A stretch of DNA of 35,242 nucleotides from Streptosporangiaceae bacterium (GCA_019239975.1 JAFAZE010000107.1:1-35242); one strand, 5' to 3'. Numbered from the stretch's first letter, positions 8,516 through 16,629 are shown. The notes: generated by a model from the letters alone, not told the origin. Numbers and translations: made by a program.

Positions 8516-9070
8516 GTGACGGGTGCGATGAGCGGCGAGCCGGGGCGGTGGCGGACATTCGGGGAGCGAGCCATCTATGAGAGCCCATGGGTATGGCTCG
8601 GTCAGGTCGATGCGGAGCTGCCGGACGGTGAACGGTACTGGCATCATGTGGTGCGGCTGCCTCGGGCGGCGCTGATGATACTGGTCGATGAGCAGGACCG
8701 GGTGCTGTTGGTGTGGCGGCACCGGTTCGTTCAGGATCGGTGGGGCTGGGAGGTGCCCGGCGGCCTGGTGGATGAGGACGAGGAGCCTGCTGACGCGGCG
8801 GTCCGGGAGCTGGAGGAGGAAACGGGGTGCCGGGCTGGCAGCGTTGAGCCACTGATCGCGTTTCAGCCGAGGGCCGGGACGGTCGACTCCGAGCTTCTCG
8901 TCTTTCTGGGCCGGGATCCGCAGCGTATCGGCGAGCCGACCGAGGTTAACGAGGTTGCGCGGCTGGAGTGGGTGCCGCTGGCGTCGGTGCCGGAACTGAT
9001 CGCCGCTGGGGATATTTGGGATGCCGGATCGCTGGTGGCGCTATTGCGGATGCTGATGAAGGACGGCTAG
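8516..9070 (+). CDS. Nudix hydrolase
   Basis: A 184-residue Nudix hydrolase, a cytosolic enzyme cleaving nucleoside-diphosphate-linked substrates. The full Nudix box is present at ~residues 83-105: G-x5-E-x7-REL-x-EE-x-G, read as GLVDEDEEPADAAVRELEEE followed by TG. The N-terminal WHHVVRLPRAALMILVD and the WRHRFV...WGWEVPGG stretch resemble the ADP-ribose pyrophosphatase group, though the substrate is not provable. GTG 8516 is the annotated start and an in-frame ATG follows at 8528; AGAGAGG (8494-8500) is somewhat distant. The 3' end faces the flavoprotein gene with a 16-bp gap. Nudix, flavoprotein and XRE-TPR genes often travel together in actinomycetes as I recall. Confidence 0.9.
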   Translation: MTGAMSGEPGRWRTFGERAIYESPWVWLGQVDAELPDGERYWHHVVRLPRAALMILVDEQDRVLLVWRHRFVQDRWGWEVPGGLVDEDEEPADAAVRELEEETGCRAGSVEPLIAFQPRAGTVDSELLVFLGRDPQRIGEPTEVNEVARLEWVPLASVPELIAAGDIWDAGSLVALLRMLMKDG

Positions 9071-9086
9071 CTGCGTCGGCAGCGTT

Positions 9087-9650
9087 TCAGTCTTCGGCAG
9101 CGCTGACGCCTGTCATGCTGTCGGCTTCGTCCAGCGCGAGATGCCAGGGAAATGTGTCGATGAGCGCTCCCCCAGTGCGCGGCGGATGCGGCTCGACGGC
9201 GCCGGGGCCGAGCAAGATGCTTACTCCTTCAGCGCGGAGGGCTTCGACGCTGCGCCGGAAAGGCGGGCGGCTGGCGAGGGCGGAGTTCACGAACGGCAGT
9301 ACGACGATCGGCGTGTCGAGACCGGTTATCTCGGCGAGTACGCCGAGAGCATAGGTGTCGCTGATGCCCTGCGCCCATTTGTTGATCGTGTTGTAGGTGG
9401 CCGGGGCGACCACGATGGCGTCGGGTATCCGTGATCTCGGTGTGCCTGGCTTGCTGTACTGACTCTTGACCGGGTTGCCGGTCTGCTTCTCGATGGCGGC
9501 CTCATCGAAGAATTCGAGCGCGGCCGGGGTCGCGATGACCTGGACTGTCCAGCCGCGCTCTTGCGCAAGCGTGACGAAGGTGCTGATTGCGGTGGCGGGG
9601 CCTGCGCCGCACACGATGATGGACAGTAGCCGCCCGTCGCGTTCTTCCAT
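9087..9650 (-). CDS. Flavoprotein of the HFCD/phosphopantothenoylcysteine decarboxylase type
   Basis: A 187-residue protein with the Rossmann-like fold of the homo-oligomeric flavin-containing Cys decarboxylases (Dfp/EpiD family). It shows LSIIVCGAGPATAISTF at the N-terminus, WTVQVIATPAALEFFD, the substrate-loop-like IVVAPATYNTINKWAQGISD (conserved PATyNtinK), and IVVLPFVNSALASRP. The substrate is unknown. The ATG at 9650 overlaps the XRE gene's stop (TGATG, one shared base), which decides the start over a longer upstream frame and implies translational coupling to the regulator. The pair XRE regulator plus stand-alone flavoprotein recurs in actinomycete genomes, as I recall, without a settled function. 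Confidence 0.85.
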   Translation of the reverse strand: MEERDGRLLSIIVCGAGPATAISTFVTLAQERGWTVQVIATPAALEFFDEAAIEKQTGNPVKSQYSKPGTPRSRIPDAIVVAPATYNTINKWAQGISDTYALGVLAEITGLDTPIVVLPFVNSALASRPPFRRSVEALRAEGVSILLGPGAVEPHPPRTGGALIDTFPWHLALDEADSMTGVSAAED

Positions 9651-11191
9651 CAACGAGACACCCCGATCTCGGTGGCGAATTGCTCGGCGTTGCGTCGAAT
9701 GCTGGGAGGGGCCGTGATGAGCAGCTCTCGCACGAGGCGGTGAACGGAAGGTCGTCCGGCGATTTCCTCGTGTGCGATTTGCTCCGCTGCCCGAAGGGAT
9801 ATGTAGGCCTTTTCGTGCCTCCCCCACTGGAGGAACGCGCGGGCGGTGTCGATGAGCAGGGTCGCTTTCCGCTCGGTCACGGTGATCGCGCTCAGGTCGA
9901 TTCCGCGTGCCACATCGATGGCGGTTCCTGCATCGCCGAGGGTCACCGCAATGTTCACGCGGTGCAGCCTGGCATTAGCCGGGCCGAAAGCGGTCCAGCG
10001 AAGATTACCGTCCATGCCGAGTCGCTGTGCTGCGTCGTCAGCCTCGTCAAGTAGCTCATGCGCTGTCGCGCGCTGGTCGTGCTGGGCGGCGGCGATCGCG
10101 CCGCGCAGCAGGAGAGACCCGTACACCGATAGCGAGTCCGGGCTGTGGGATGACATGTCGTGGTCCAGGCGCTCGGCTTGGGTGCTGGCGGTCGAGACGG
10201 CCGCGGCGAGGTGGCCGCCGTTCATCAGGGTGTGCGTGATGATGCGAGCGCTGGCCGCGACCGTGATGGGGTCCTCGCTGGTGTGCGCCGCGCGCATGCT
10301 GCGGTCGGCGGCGAGGTAGGCGAGGCCCTGGTCATCGAGCTTGAGCAAGAGACCGGCGGCGACGTGATGCGCGTCGGCGGACAGCGCGAATGCCCTGCTC
10401 TGGGCCTCGCCATCTAGCGACAGGCAAGCTGAATGGAGGCGCGCGAGCAGTTGCGGAAGATGCTTGATCAGCTCTGAGTACCGGCAGTCCTGGTATTGCT
10501 GCCTCGCGTTATTGACCGCGGCTGTCAGTGCGGCGATATCGGGTGCCGTTTCGGGCTGCTCCTGCTCGGCCGTGGTGGGATGCCTGGTGAGGACGGGAGC
10601 GAGCGACTCGGCGTCAAAGGGCTGACTGTCGGGCGTCGTGTCGGTGAGCATGGCGCTCAGCAGTGATGTGCCGGTCAGCCCGACGAAGGTTCGGCGTCGC
10701 ACCGGGTCTTCTTCCTCTTGATCGTCCCCGTGATTGAGGTTAAGGAGATCGGAGAGGTGAGGCGTCGCCAAGGCTGGGCGGGTATCCCCTGGAGGGATGG
10801 CGGCATGACGCTGTTGGCCTGGTGCCGGTGTGCGGGACGGTGCGGAAGGGGCTAGACCAAAGAGAATCCGGGCCGCGTCCGGCATGTGGAGGCCATCGGC
10901 GATGCGCTCGAACACCTCCAGTTTTTCGACCTGCCGGATTCCCCGCATGATGAAGCTGACCTTGCCCTGTGTCATGCCGCACGCGATGCCGATCTGGGTT
11001 TGGCTTGCCCCGGTGTACTGGCGCAGGAGCGCAAAGAGCTTTCCGGCATCGCGGTTGCGCAGGACCGTTGTGGTCTCAGGTCGCTGCCAGAACGAATCTG
11101 GGATCACGATGAGGTCGTTGGCGCGGCCGGGCATGCCGTCGTGTGTCCCTCCGTCCGGGCGGTTCCCGTGCGTCGGTGCTGCGTGACTCAT
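9650..11191 (-). CDS. XRE-family regulator with C-terminal TPR-like domain
   Basis: This is a 513-residue transcription regulator. The N-terminal helix-turn-helix (~residues 50-105: GKLFALLRQYTGASQTQIGI, then TQGKVSFIMRGIRQVEKLEV) is followed by a linker with RRRTFVGLTGTSLL, which is typical of the XRE-TPR (NsdA/WhiJ-like) regulators. About 300 residues of helical, TPR-like repeats follow. The start at 11191 (MSHAAPTHG) is preferred to an ATG 75 bp upstream, because a TATAAG box (11203-11198 on this strand) places transcription at that ATG and a palindromic site lies immediately upstream. It is coupled to the flavoprotein gene and divergent from a CxxC mini-protein, so it probably controls both sides. 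Confidence 0.85.
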   Translation of the reverse strand: MSHAAPTHGNRPDGGTHDGMPGRANDLIVIPDSFWQRPETTTVLRNRDAGKLFALLRQYTGASQTQIGIACGMTQGKVSFIMRGIRQVEKLEVFERIADGLHMPDAARILFGLAPSAPSRTPAPGQQRHAAIPPGDTRPALATPHLSDLLNLNHGDDQEEEDPVRRRTFVGLTGTSLLSAMLTDTTPDSQPFDAESLAPVLTRHPTTAEQEQPETAPDIAALTAAVNNARQQYQDCRYSELIKHLPQLLARLHSACLSLDGEAQSRAFALSADAHHVAAGLLLKLDDQGLAYLAADRSMRAAHTSEDPITVAASARIITHTLMNGGHLAAAVSTASTQAERLDHDMSSHSPDSLSVYGSLLLRGAIAAAQHDQRATAHELLDEADDAAQRLGMDGNLRWTAFGPANARLHRVNIAVTLGDAGTAIDVARGIDLSAITVTERKATLLIDTARAFLQWGRHEKAYISLRAAEQIAHEEIAGRPSVHRLVRELLITAPPSIRRNAEQFATEIGVSR

Positions 11192-11197
11192 TGCGAG

Positions 11198-11218
11198 CTT
11201 ATATCCCCTGCTGGGATA
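11198..11218. promoter_or_regulatory. Putative operator and leaderless promoter in the XRE divergent region
   Basis: A palindrome TATCCC-N5-GGGATA occupies 11202-11218. On the minus strand it is directly followed by TATAAG (11203-11198), a plausible -10 whose start point would be the A of the XRE gene's ATG at 11191. A palindrome sitting on the regulator's own promoter suggests autoregulation; binding is inferred, not shown. Confidence 0.5.
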
Positions 11219-11264
11219 GCGAGGCGGTATGGGCTGCGCGCCGTAGATCCGTGACCGTAGGGAC

Positions 11265-11450
11265 ATGAGCGGTGCACGTCAGATTCGGGCGGCTGATTGC
11301 TCCTCGTGCCGTGGATATGGCTGGAAGGTTCGCCGTTCGCGGCGGCCTCTGGTGATCGGAACTTTGATCCGGGGCGGCGTGGATGGTGCGCGGCGGTCGT
11401 GCCTGGACTGCGGAGGCACAGGGCGGGCCGGGAAGGCGGCGCAGCAATGA
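11265..11450 (+). CDS. CxxC zinc-ribbon mini-protein (61 aa)
   Basis: A 61-residue protein with two DnaJ-like knuckles: CSSCRGYGW near residue 12 and CLDCGGTGRAG near residue 46. Four Cys in a CxxCxGxG arrangement suggest one structural zinc ion. Between them lies a basic stretch (KVRRSRRP). It starts at ATG 11265, close after a TAGGGA motif, divergent from the XRE gene across 73 bp. Its stop overlaps the next start as ATGA, which strongly supports that both are translated. Similar mini-proteins beside XRE-TPR genes are common in actinomycetes as I recall; function unknown. Confidence 0.75.
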   Translation: MSGARQIRAADCSSCRGYGWKVRRSRRPLVIGTLIRGGVDGARRSCLDCGGTGRAGKAAQQ

Positions 11451-11743
11451 ACGCCACTGCTGCGGACGCTGCCCATGAAGCGGCCGAGCAACTCGGGGCA
11501 CTGGCCAGAGATCTCCACGACCGGGGCTTTACAGCGCACGTCACGCGCGTGGGCGATTACGAGTGCGTCAGCGTCGCTAATCGCGCCGTGTCACAACTGT
11601 CCGAGAACATCCGCGCAGCGCCAGCGGACGACGGCACGTGGTGGTTCTGGTGGTCCTGGGGCGACCGAATCGCGCGTGTCAGCGATGTTGCGACCGCAGC
11701 ATTCAAGATCGCATACGTATTGACGCCTCACACAAACAGATGA
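11447..11743 (+). CDS. Unknown 98-residue protein coupled to the CxxC mini-protein
   Basis: The ATG overlaps the preceding stop by 4 nt (ATGA at 11447-11450), showing translational coupling. The N-terminal half is helical and Ala-rich (AAHEAAEQLGALARDLHDRG), and the C-terminal half contains a striking aromatic stretch DDGTWWFWWSWGDRIA. No signal peptide or membrane helix is seen. I do not recognise a named family. Context suggests a role with the CxxC protein and the divergent XRE regulator. Confidence 0.7.
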   Translation: MNATAADAAHEAAEQLGALARDLHDRGFTAHVTRVGDYECVSVANRAVSQLSENIRAAPADDGTWWFWWSWGDRIARVSDVATAAFKIAYVLTPHTNR

Positions 11744-11814
11744 GCACGCGAGAGCGTGTGATCAATTCAGCGCTAAAAGTGACCTGATGACTTGCCCGAA
11801 CGCGAGGCAGCTAT

Positions 11815-12234
11815 ATGCAGACAGATGCCCTCAAAGCGCCCGCTACCGGCGTATTCACACGCACCTATCCAGGCGATCCAAGGCAAGTTTGCCAGGTAAG
11901 AACGGATCTGCTGCCGATCCTGGACGGATGTCCCATCGCTGATGAGCTGATCTTGCTGGCGTCGGAGCTGTGCGCGAACGCCGTGCTGCACAGCAACTCG
12001 CGCCATGCCGGTGGGCAGTTCACCGTCCGGGCGGAACTCCATCCCGGTGATTACGTCTGGATCGAGGTCGAAGACCAGGGCGGCCTGTGGACTGACCGTG
12101 AGCCCGACCCCGACCGGCCGCACGGGCTCGACATCGTGCGGGAGGTGGCGGGAGACGGCAACTGGGGCATCGACGGCAACGCTCCACTCCCCCGCACGGT
12201 GTGGTTCCGGCTCGACTGGCCGGTGACGCTATGA
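11815..12234 (+). CDS. RsbW/SpoIIAB-like ATP-binding protein (anti-sigma-type HATPase)
   Basis: A 139-residue single-domain GHKL ATPase of the anti-sigma serine-kinase type that abounds in actinomycetes. The N box is LASELCANAVLHS (~residues 48-60), the G1 box WIEVEDQGG (~residues 82-90) and the G2 box PHGLDIV. Such proteins bind ATP and may phosphorylate anti-anti-sigma factors or act as signalling adaptors. No sigma or anti-anti-sigma gene adjoins it, so the partner is unknown. The next gene overlaps it by ATGA, indicating an operon. Confidence 0.88.
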   Translation: MQTDALKAPATGVFTRTYPGDPRQVCQVRTDLLPILDGCPIADELILLASELCANAVLHSNSRHAGGQFTVRAELHPGDYVWIEVEDQGGLWTDREPDPDRPHGLDIVREVAGDGNWGIDGNAPLPRTVWFRLDWPVTL

Positions 12235-12662
12235 GCTGCCTGTCTCGGGTGGTTGCACCGATGCTACGCGCCGCCGGGCTGGACGTGCGGGAGGTAAACG
12301 GGGTCGACGGCGAGCCGCGCGAGCTGGTGGTCACCAATCCCTGCTTCACGACCTTGGGGCGCGTTGTAATCGACCGTGACGGGCTCATGGAGTGGGACTA
12401 CTGGGGCCATGTCCGCGATGAGGACGGAGCCGCCGATATCGCGTCGGTGATTGTCGGCGTCCTGTGCAGCCGCCCTGGTGAGGACGGCGAACGCCCCGGC
12501 AGGTTGCGCATCCTGCCGCCGCCGGACGAACGCGACCGGCCCCACCCGTTACGCCCGTGCCCCACCATCGGCCGAAGGGCACTCGATGTGCGGGACAGAT
12601 GCCGTTTGCACGGGCCGCGTGTCCCCGCGGCTCGTCTCCTGCCGCTGCCAGCGTTGGGGTAG
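12231..12662 (+). CDS. Unknown protein coupled to the HATPase gene
   Basis: The ATG at 12231 overlaps the HATPase stop (ATGA), so translation is probably coupled. The first ~90 residues look well formed (MSCLSRVVAPMLRAAGLDVR ... LVVTNPCFTTLGRVVIDRDG ... MEWDYWG) and could be a small alpha/beta domain. After about residue 95 the sequence becomes Pro/Arg-rich and low in motif content, which may mean the original gene ended or frameshifted near 12510. No named family recognised. It is probably an accessory to the RsbW-like protein, by position only. Confidence 0.6.
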   Translation: MSCLSRVVAPMLRAAGLDVREVNGVDGEPRELVVTNPCFTTLGRVVIDRDGLMEWDYWGHVRDEDGAADIASVIVGVLCSRPGEDGERPGRLRILPPPDERDRPHPLRPCPTIGRRALDVRDRCRLHGPRVPAARLLPLPALG

Positions 12663-12692
12663 GCCCCGGCCCCGGGTGCGCTGGCGGCGAAG

Positions 12693-12744
12693 GGGCACCT
12701 GGGACGCGCGCCCTGCCGGGGTCACCCGCGCGACCCAGGTGCCC
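12693..12744. terminator. Large hairpin after the HATPase operon (18-bp arms, one mismatch)
   Basis: Arms 12693-12710 and 12727-12744 pair over 18 positions with a single A-A mismatch around a 16-nt loop; the outer 11 bp (GGGCACCTGGG / CCCAGGTGCCC) are perfect. It lies 31 bp after the stop at 12662 and 51 bp before the next gene's start, so a terminator or 5' regulatory stem are the likeliest roles. Confidence 0.55.
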
Positions 12745-12795
12745 GCCAACGCCCTTGGGGAGCAAAGCACATCACCGGAGCAGGAAGGGACCTGT

Positions 12796-13359
12796 ATGAC
12801 AGTCACCACCGACATGGCCCCCGCTCAGGTACACGCGGGCGAGCAGATCGACGCGCTGGACCTGGAGCCCATCACCTACAAACTCATGCACCCTGAGCCG
12901 GGCGAGACTGCTATGACGCTGGCCGAGGCTGACCAGCGAGTCGCCGCCTACCGGCGCTTCCTGAAGCTGTGCGTGTGGTACCCGGAGCAGTCGATCGTCC
13001 CGTCGAAAGCGATTGACGAGGTGTGGCACACCCACATCCTGGATACCGCCAAGTACGCGGCCGACAGCGAGGCCGTGTTCGGGTCGTTCATGCACCACTT
13101 CCCTTACTTCGGGCTGCGCGGCACCGATGACGAGGCCACATGGCAGGCCGCGTACGCGCGGACCCGCGAGCTGTTCCGGCTGCATTTCGGCACCGAACTG
13201 CCTGCGGGCCGGGCCGCGCGAGGCTGCCACGTGGGCGGCAGCACCTGCAAAGACGGCAACTCGATCTGCAACTTCGAAGCCGAGTGCGAGAAATCTGCCC
13301 GCTCGACGCTGAGCCAGGCTCGCCCACGCCCCGACCGTGCAGCTCCCGTCTGTACGTAG
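12796..13359 (+). CDS. Glycine-rich-domain-like (GRDP/DUF1399-type) protein with Cys-rich tail
   Basis: This 187-residue protein carries the signature of the GRDP-like family: the stretch DEVWHTHILDTAKYAAD followed by FGSFMHHFPYFGLRG (~residues 76-110), with conserved Trp-His-x-His and HHFPYFG. The last 40 residues are unusual: a Cys-rich segment CHVGGSTCKDGNSICNFEAE followed by Cys (~residues 142-162), with four Cys in about 21 residues. An excellent ribosome site AGGAAGGGA (12782-12790) sits 5 nt before the ATG, ruling out the longer upstream frame. Biochemical function is unknown. It is the last intact gene before the integrase relic. Confidence 0.72.
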   Translation: MTVTTDMAPAQVHAGEQIDALDLEPITYKLMHPEPGETAMTLAEADQRVAAYRRFLKLCVWYPEQSIVPSKAIDEVWHTHILDTAKYAADSEAVFGSFMHHFPYFGLRGTDDEATWQAAYARTRELFRLHFGTELPAGRAARGCHVGGSTCKDGNSICNFEAECEKSARSTLSQARPRPDRAAPVCT

Positions 13360-13386
13360 GCATATCCATCCGCGCGGCCGGGGTGG

Positions 13387-13693
<307 letters not shown>

Positions 13694-13944
13694 CTGCCAG
13701 GTCCCCAGCGTACCCGGGAAGGCGCCCGGCCGCCGCATCCGAGTTGGAGCGGCGCTTGCGCCTGCCGGTTCCCGGGATGTCATCGCTGGTCATCAGCAGC
13801 GCCGGGCGCGGCGAGCAGGCGCCGGGGACGGCCGGGAGGACGGCGAGCATGACCGGGGACGCGTGACGGGCCACCCGGGCGGGGATGAACCGGCAGTACG
13901 GTCCGAACTGGCGGCACGCCGGCGAGCTGTGACTGGAGGTGCTT

Positions 13945-14397
13945 GTGAGAGAACCCGAAGAGGTGCTGCGGGGCGCCGAGACCATCGTGCTCGTCGACTG
14001 GCCGAGTTCCGACGTGCCGGACACGCTTGCCCGCGCCGGGTACAGGGTCTTCGTCAAGGGCGGCCCGGGGCCCGATGACTATAACGTTCGGGAGGTTCGC
14101 GACGGAGAGGTGATCAGTACCCCGGCCGGCCACGCCCCCGCGCACGCCGACCTCGTCTACGCGTTCCGGCCGCTCGGTGAGCTGCCGGGAATCGTCGACC
14201 TCGCACGCCGGGCCGGCGCACCGGTCGTGTGGTACCAGTCGGGCATGACCAGCGCCGGAGCACGTGACCCGCGCGCCTGCTGGATGGACGAGGCCGACTC
14301 GCGGACGGCGCGGGGACTCGTCGAGGGATCCGGGCTCACGTACGTGGACTCGGCCTACATCGCCGACGTGGCGCGCCGGATCGGCACCCGCGCCTGA
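13945..14397 (+). CDS. CoA-binding domain protein (YccU-like)
   Basis: A 150-residue Rossmann-fold protein of the CoA-binding family. It reads ETIVLVDWPSSDVPDTLARA followed by GYRVFVKGGPG, then LVYAFRPLGELPGIVDLARR and APVVWYQSGMTS. The bulk of the family fold is present; the typical N-terminal Gly motif is replaced by LVDWPSS. GGAGG at 13935-13939 places the start best at GTG 13945 (an upstream GTG at 13939 overlaps this site). It is the first gene of the conserved core next to tRNA-Arg. Its cellular role is not established. Confidence 0.75.
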   Translation: MREPEEVLRGAETIVLVDWPSSDVPDTLARAGYRVFVKGGPGPDDYNVREVRDGEVISTPAGHAPAHADLVYAFRPLGELPGIVDLARRAGAPVVWYQSGMTSAGARDPRACWMDEADSRTARGLVEGSGLTYVDSAYIADVARRIGTRA

Positions 14398-14673
14398 CGG
14401 GCCGGCTCGTTTCCGCGGGAGGCAGGCCAGGCTCCCGCGTATGACGGTGACCGTCCTCCCGGCGGTCGCGCACGGGGTGGCGGGCGGAACGGGCGGCACA
14501 GCTTACGTAGCTCTTTCGTGCCCGGCAAGGGCCCCTCCCGCCGTGCCATGGCTGGCTAGCATCCTTTCCGGCGGGGAGCGGCGGCCGCCACCCGGGACGC
14601 GCAAGCCATGTGCATCCGGGCAAGCGCCGGCCGGCTGCGCGTAACCGAGATCGCCCTCGAAGGGAGCAGGTTC

Positions 14674-15861
14674 ATGCCGGTGATCCACCGGGCCGTCGCC
14701 GCCGCGGCCGTCACGGCCGCCGCCGGGGTTGTGGCGGCAGCCGTGCTGATGTCACCCTCGAGCACACAGCATTACCGGAACTCCGGGGCGGTCAGCACGT
14801 CCGCGCGGCCGAACAGGCCCGGCGCGGCGCGCGGCCCGTTCCTGGCGCCGCTGCGCATGGTGCGGACGATCGCCTCCACCATCCCGCAGAACGGGGACGT
14901 CAATCCCTACGGCGTCGCCGTGATCCAGCACTCGGCAGGGCGGCTGCACGCCGGTGACGTGCTGGTCAGCAACTTCAACGACAAGGCCAACCTGCAGGGC
15001 ACCGGCTCCACGATCGTCGAGATCACCCCGGGCGGCCAGCGCAGGATCTTCGCGCACGTCACCAGGGCGATGCTGCCCGCGGGCGGCTGCCCGGGCGGGA
15101 TCGGGCTGTCCACCGCGCTGGCCGTACTGCCCTTCGGCTGGGTGGCCGTCGGCAGCGCGCCCTCGGCGAACGGGCAGGCCTCGACCGCCCGTGCGGGCTG
15201 CGTGATCATCCTCGACAGCCTGGGCCGGGTGACCGAAACCCTGACCGGGAGCGGCATCGACGGCCCGTGGGACGCCACCGCCGTGAGCCGCGGCTCTTTC
15301 GCCGACCTGTTCGTCACGAACGCGTTCAACGGCACCGCCGCGGGCCACGGCAAGGTCGTGCACCGCGGCACCGTGGTCCGGATAACCCTGCGCCTGTTCG
15401 CCCGCCGGGGGCCGCGCCTGGTGGGCTCGCGGGTGATCGCTTCCGGGCTCGCCGAGAAGGCCGACCCCGCGGCCTTCGTCCTCGGGCCGACCGGCGTGGG
15501 GCTCGGCTTCAACGGCACGCTGTACGTCGCCGACACCGCGAGCAACACGATCACCGCCATCCCCAGCGCGCTGACGCGGGCGCACAGCGCCGGGCCGGGC
15601 CGCGTTCTCACCTCGGGAGGCGCCCTGGCCCAGCCGCTCGGCATGGCCATCGCCCCGAACGGCGACATCCTGACCGTCAACGGCGGTAACGGGAAGATCG
15701 TCGAGACCACACCCGGCGGAGCCCGGGCGGCCACCCGGTTCCTCGACACCTCCGGCAGCCCGGCCGGCGCCGGGGCGCTGTTCGGCCTCGCCGTGGCCCC
15801 GCGCGGCCACGTCGTCTACTACGTCGACGACGTGGCCAACACCCTGCGGCTGCTGCGCTGA
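14674..15861 (+). CDS. Secreted NHL/SMP-30-like beta-propeller protein
   Basis: A 395-residue exported protein. The N-terminus has an Ala/Val hydrophobic signal segment (AVAAAAVTAAAGVVAAAVLM, residues ~7-26). The mature part contains repeated propeller-like blades such as NPYGVAVIQHSAG, HAGDVLVSNFND, NGTLYVADTASNTI, GMAIAPNGDILTVNGGNG and LAVAPRGHVVYYVDDVANTL. The motif GxVLVSNFND...GSTIVEI is seen in bacterial NHL-type proteins of unknown ligand. AGGGAG (14661-14666) precedes the ATG at 14674 by 7 nt and decides the start. It probably acts at the cell surface or outside; no catalytic residues are identified. Confidence 0.8.
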   Translation: MPVIHRAVAAAAVTAAAGVVAAAVLMSPSSTQHYRNSGAVSTSARPNRPGAARGPFLAPLRMVRTIASTIPQNGDVNPYGVAVIQHSAGRLHAGDVLVSNFNDKANLQGTGSTIVEITPGGQRRIFAHVTRAMLPAGGCPGGIGLSTALAVLPFGWVAVGSAPSANGQASTARAGCVIILDSLGRVTETLTGSGIDGPWDATAVSRGSFADLFVTNAFNGTAAGHGKVVHRGTVVRITLRLFARRGPRLVGSRVIASGLAEKADPAAFVLGPTGVGLGFNGTLYVADTASNTITAIPSALTRAHSAGPGRVLTSGGALAQPLGMAIAPNGDILTVNGGNGKIVETTPGGARAATRFLDTSGSPAGAGALFGLAVAPRGHVVYYVDDVANTLRLLR

Positions 15862-16011
15862 CATCCTGGCCCCGATGCGGGGCGTGCCCGCCGCACCCGG
15901 GCGCGCCCCGCACGGTCATCCGGCGCCGCGTGCGGACGCTGAAAGGCGCCGTTCCCATGACGGTGGCTGCATGAGCTGGTCCGGCCGTGACCGGTTCTTA
16001 AAATATTTAGG

Positions 16012-16629
16012 GTGTCCCGAACGCGGCGGCTGCTTGTGGTGCTGCTGCTCAACCTCGTGCTGGTGGCCGGCCTGGTGGCGGTGGGCCTCACGGCTCACTC
16101 GCTGGCGGTGCTCGCGGAGGGCGGCGACTGCCTTCTCGACGCCGCCGGGGTGATCGTCGCCCTGCTCGCGATCCGCGTGCCGGCGCGCTTCCCCCGGCGG
16201 CCGGACGGCCATCCGGCCGCGACCGGCATCGCCGCGCTCGTCAACGGCGGATGGCTGCTGCTTCTCGAGCTGATCGTCGCCGGTGCGGCGGTGAGCCGCC
16301 TCGTCTCCGGCACGCCCGGGGTGGAGGGTCTTCCGATGCTGGTGGCGAGCGGCATCGCGGCGCTGGTGATGACCGCCGGCGCCCTCGTTCTGCATGGTGA
16401 CGCGAGCGACGAGAGCGAGGGCCGCGACCTGTCCGTCGCCGCGGTCCTGCTCGACACGGCGGCCGACGCCGCCGCGGCCGCGGGCACCGCCGCGGCCGGC
16501 GGCGTCATTCTCGCGACGGGCGGCTGGAACTGGCTCGACCCCGCGGTGGCGCTGGCCATCGCGGTCGTTGTCGCCAGCCAGGCGCTCGTGCTGATCCGGA
16601 AGGTGGCCGGACGGCTGAGGGCTACCTGA
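16012..16629 (+). CDS. Short cation diffusion facilitator-like membrane protein
   Basis: A 205-residue integral membrane protein with about six hydrophobic segments, matching the transmembrane half of CDF transporters. The motif SLAVLAEGGDCLLDAAGVIV corresponds to the TM2 metal site (D-x3-D), and VAAVLLDTAADAAAAAG to the TM5 site (D-x3-D). Both metal-site pairs are therefore acidic rather than His/Asp as in zinc exporters. The cytoplasmic C-terminal metal-sensing domain is absent, making it shorter than the usual ~300 residues. The GTG at 16012 follows an unusually AT-rich patch (TTAAAATATTTAGG), probably a promoter. It converges on the next minus-strand frame with 8 nt overlap. Confidence 0.75.
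   Translation: MSRTRRLLVVLLLNLVLVAGLVAVGLTAHSLAVLAEGGDCLLDAAGVIVALLAIRVPARFPRRPDGHPAATGIAALVNGGWLLLLELIVAGAAVSRLVSGTPGVEGLPMLVASGIAALVMTAGALVLHGDASDESEGRDLSVAAVLLDTAADAAAAAGTAAAGGVILATGGWNWLDPAVALAIAVVVASQALVLIRKVAGRLRAT

Noticed and set aside
9087..9827. Longer version of the flavoprotein frame starting at 9827
   Set aside because: The extra N-terminal residues are Arg/Ser-rich antisense-like sequence inside the XRE gene; the TGATG coupling at 9650 gives a better start.
12451..12795. N-terminal extension of the GRDP-like frame from 12451
   Set aside because: It overlaps the upstream gene and the large hairpin, whereas AGGAAGGGA five bases before ATG 12796 is a clear start.
14752..15864. 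Long minus-strand frame opposite the NHL-type gene
   Set aside because: An antisense shadow caused by high GC: Arg/Gly/His-rich, with no motif or ribosome site, while the plus strand has signal peptide and blade repeats.
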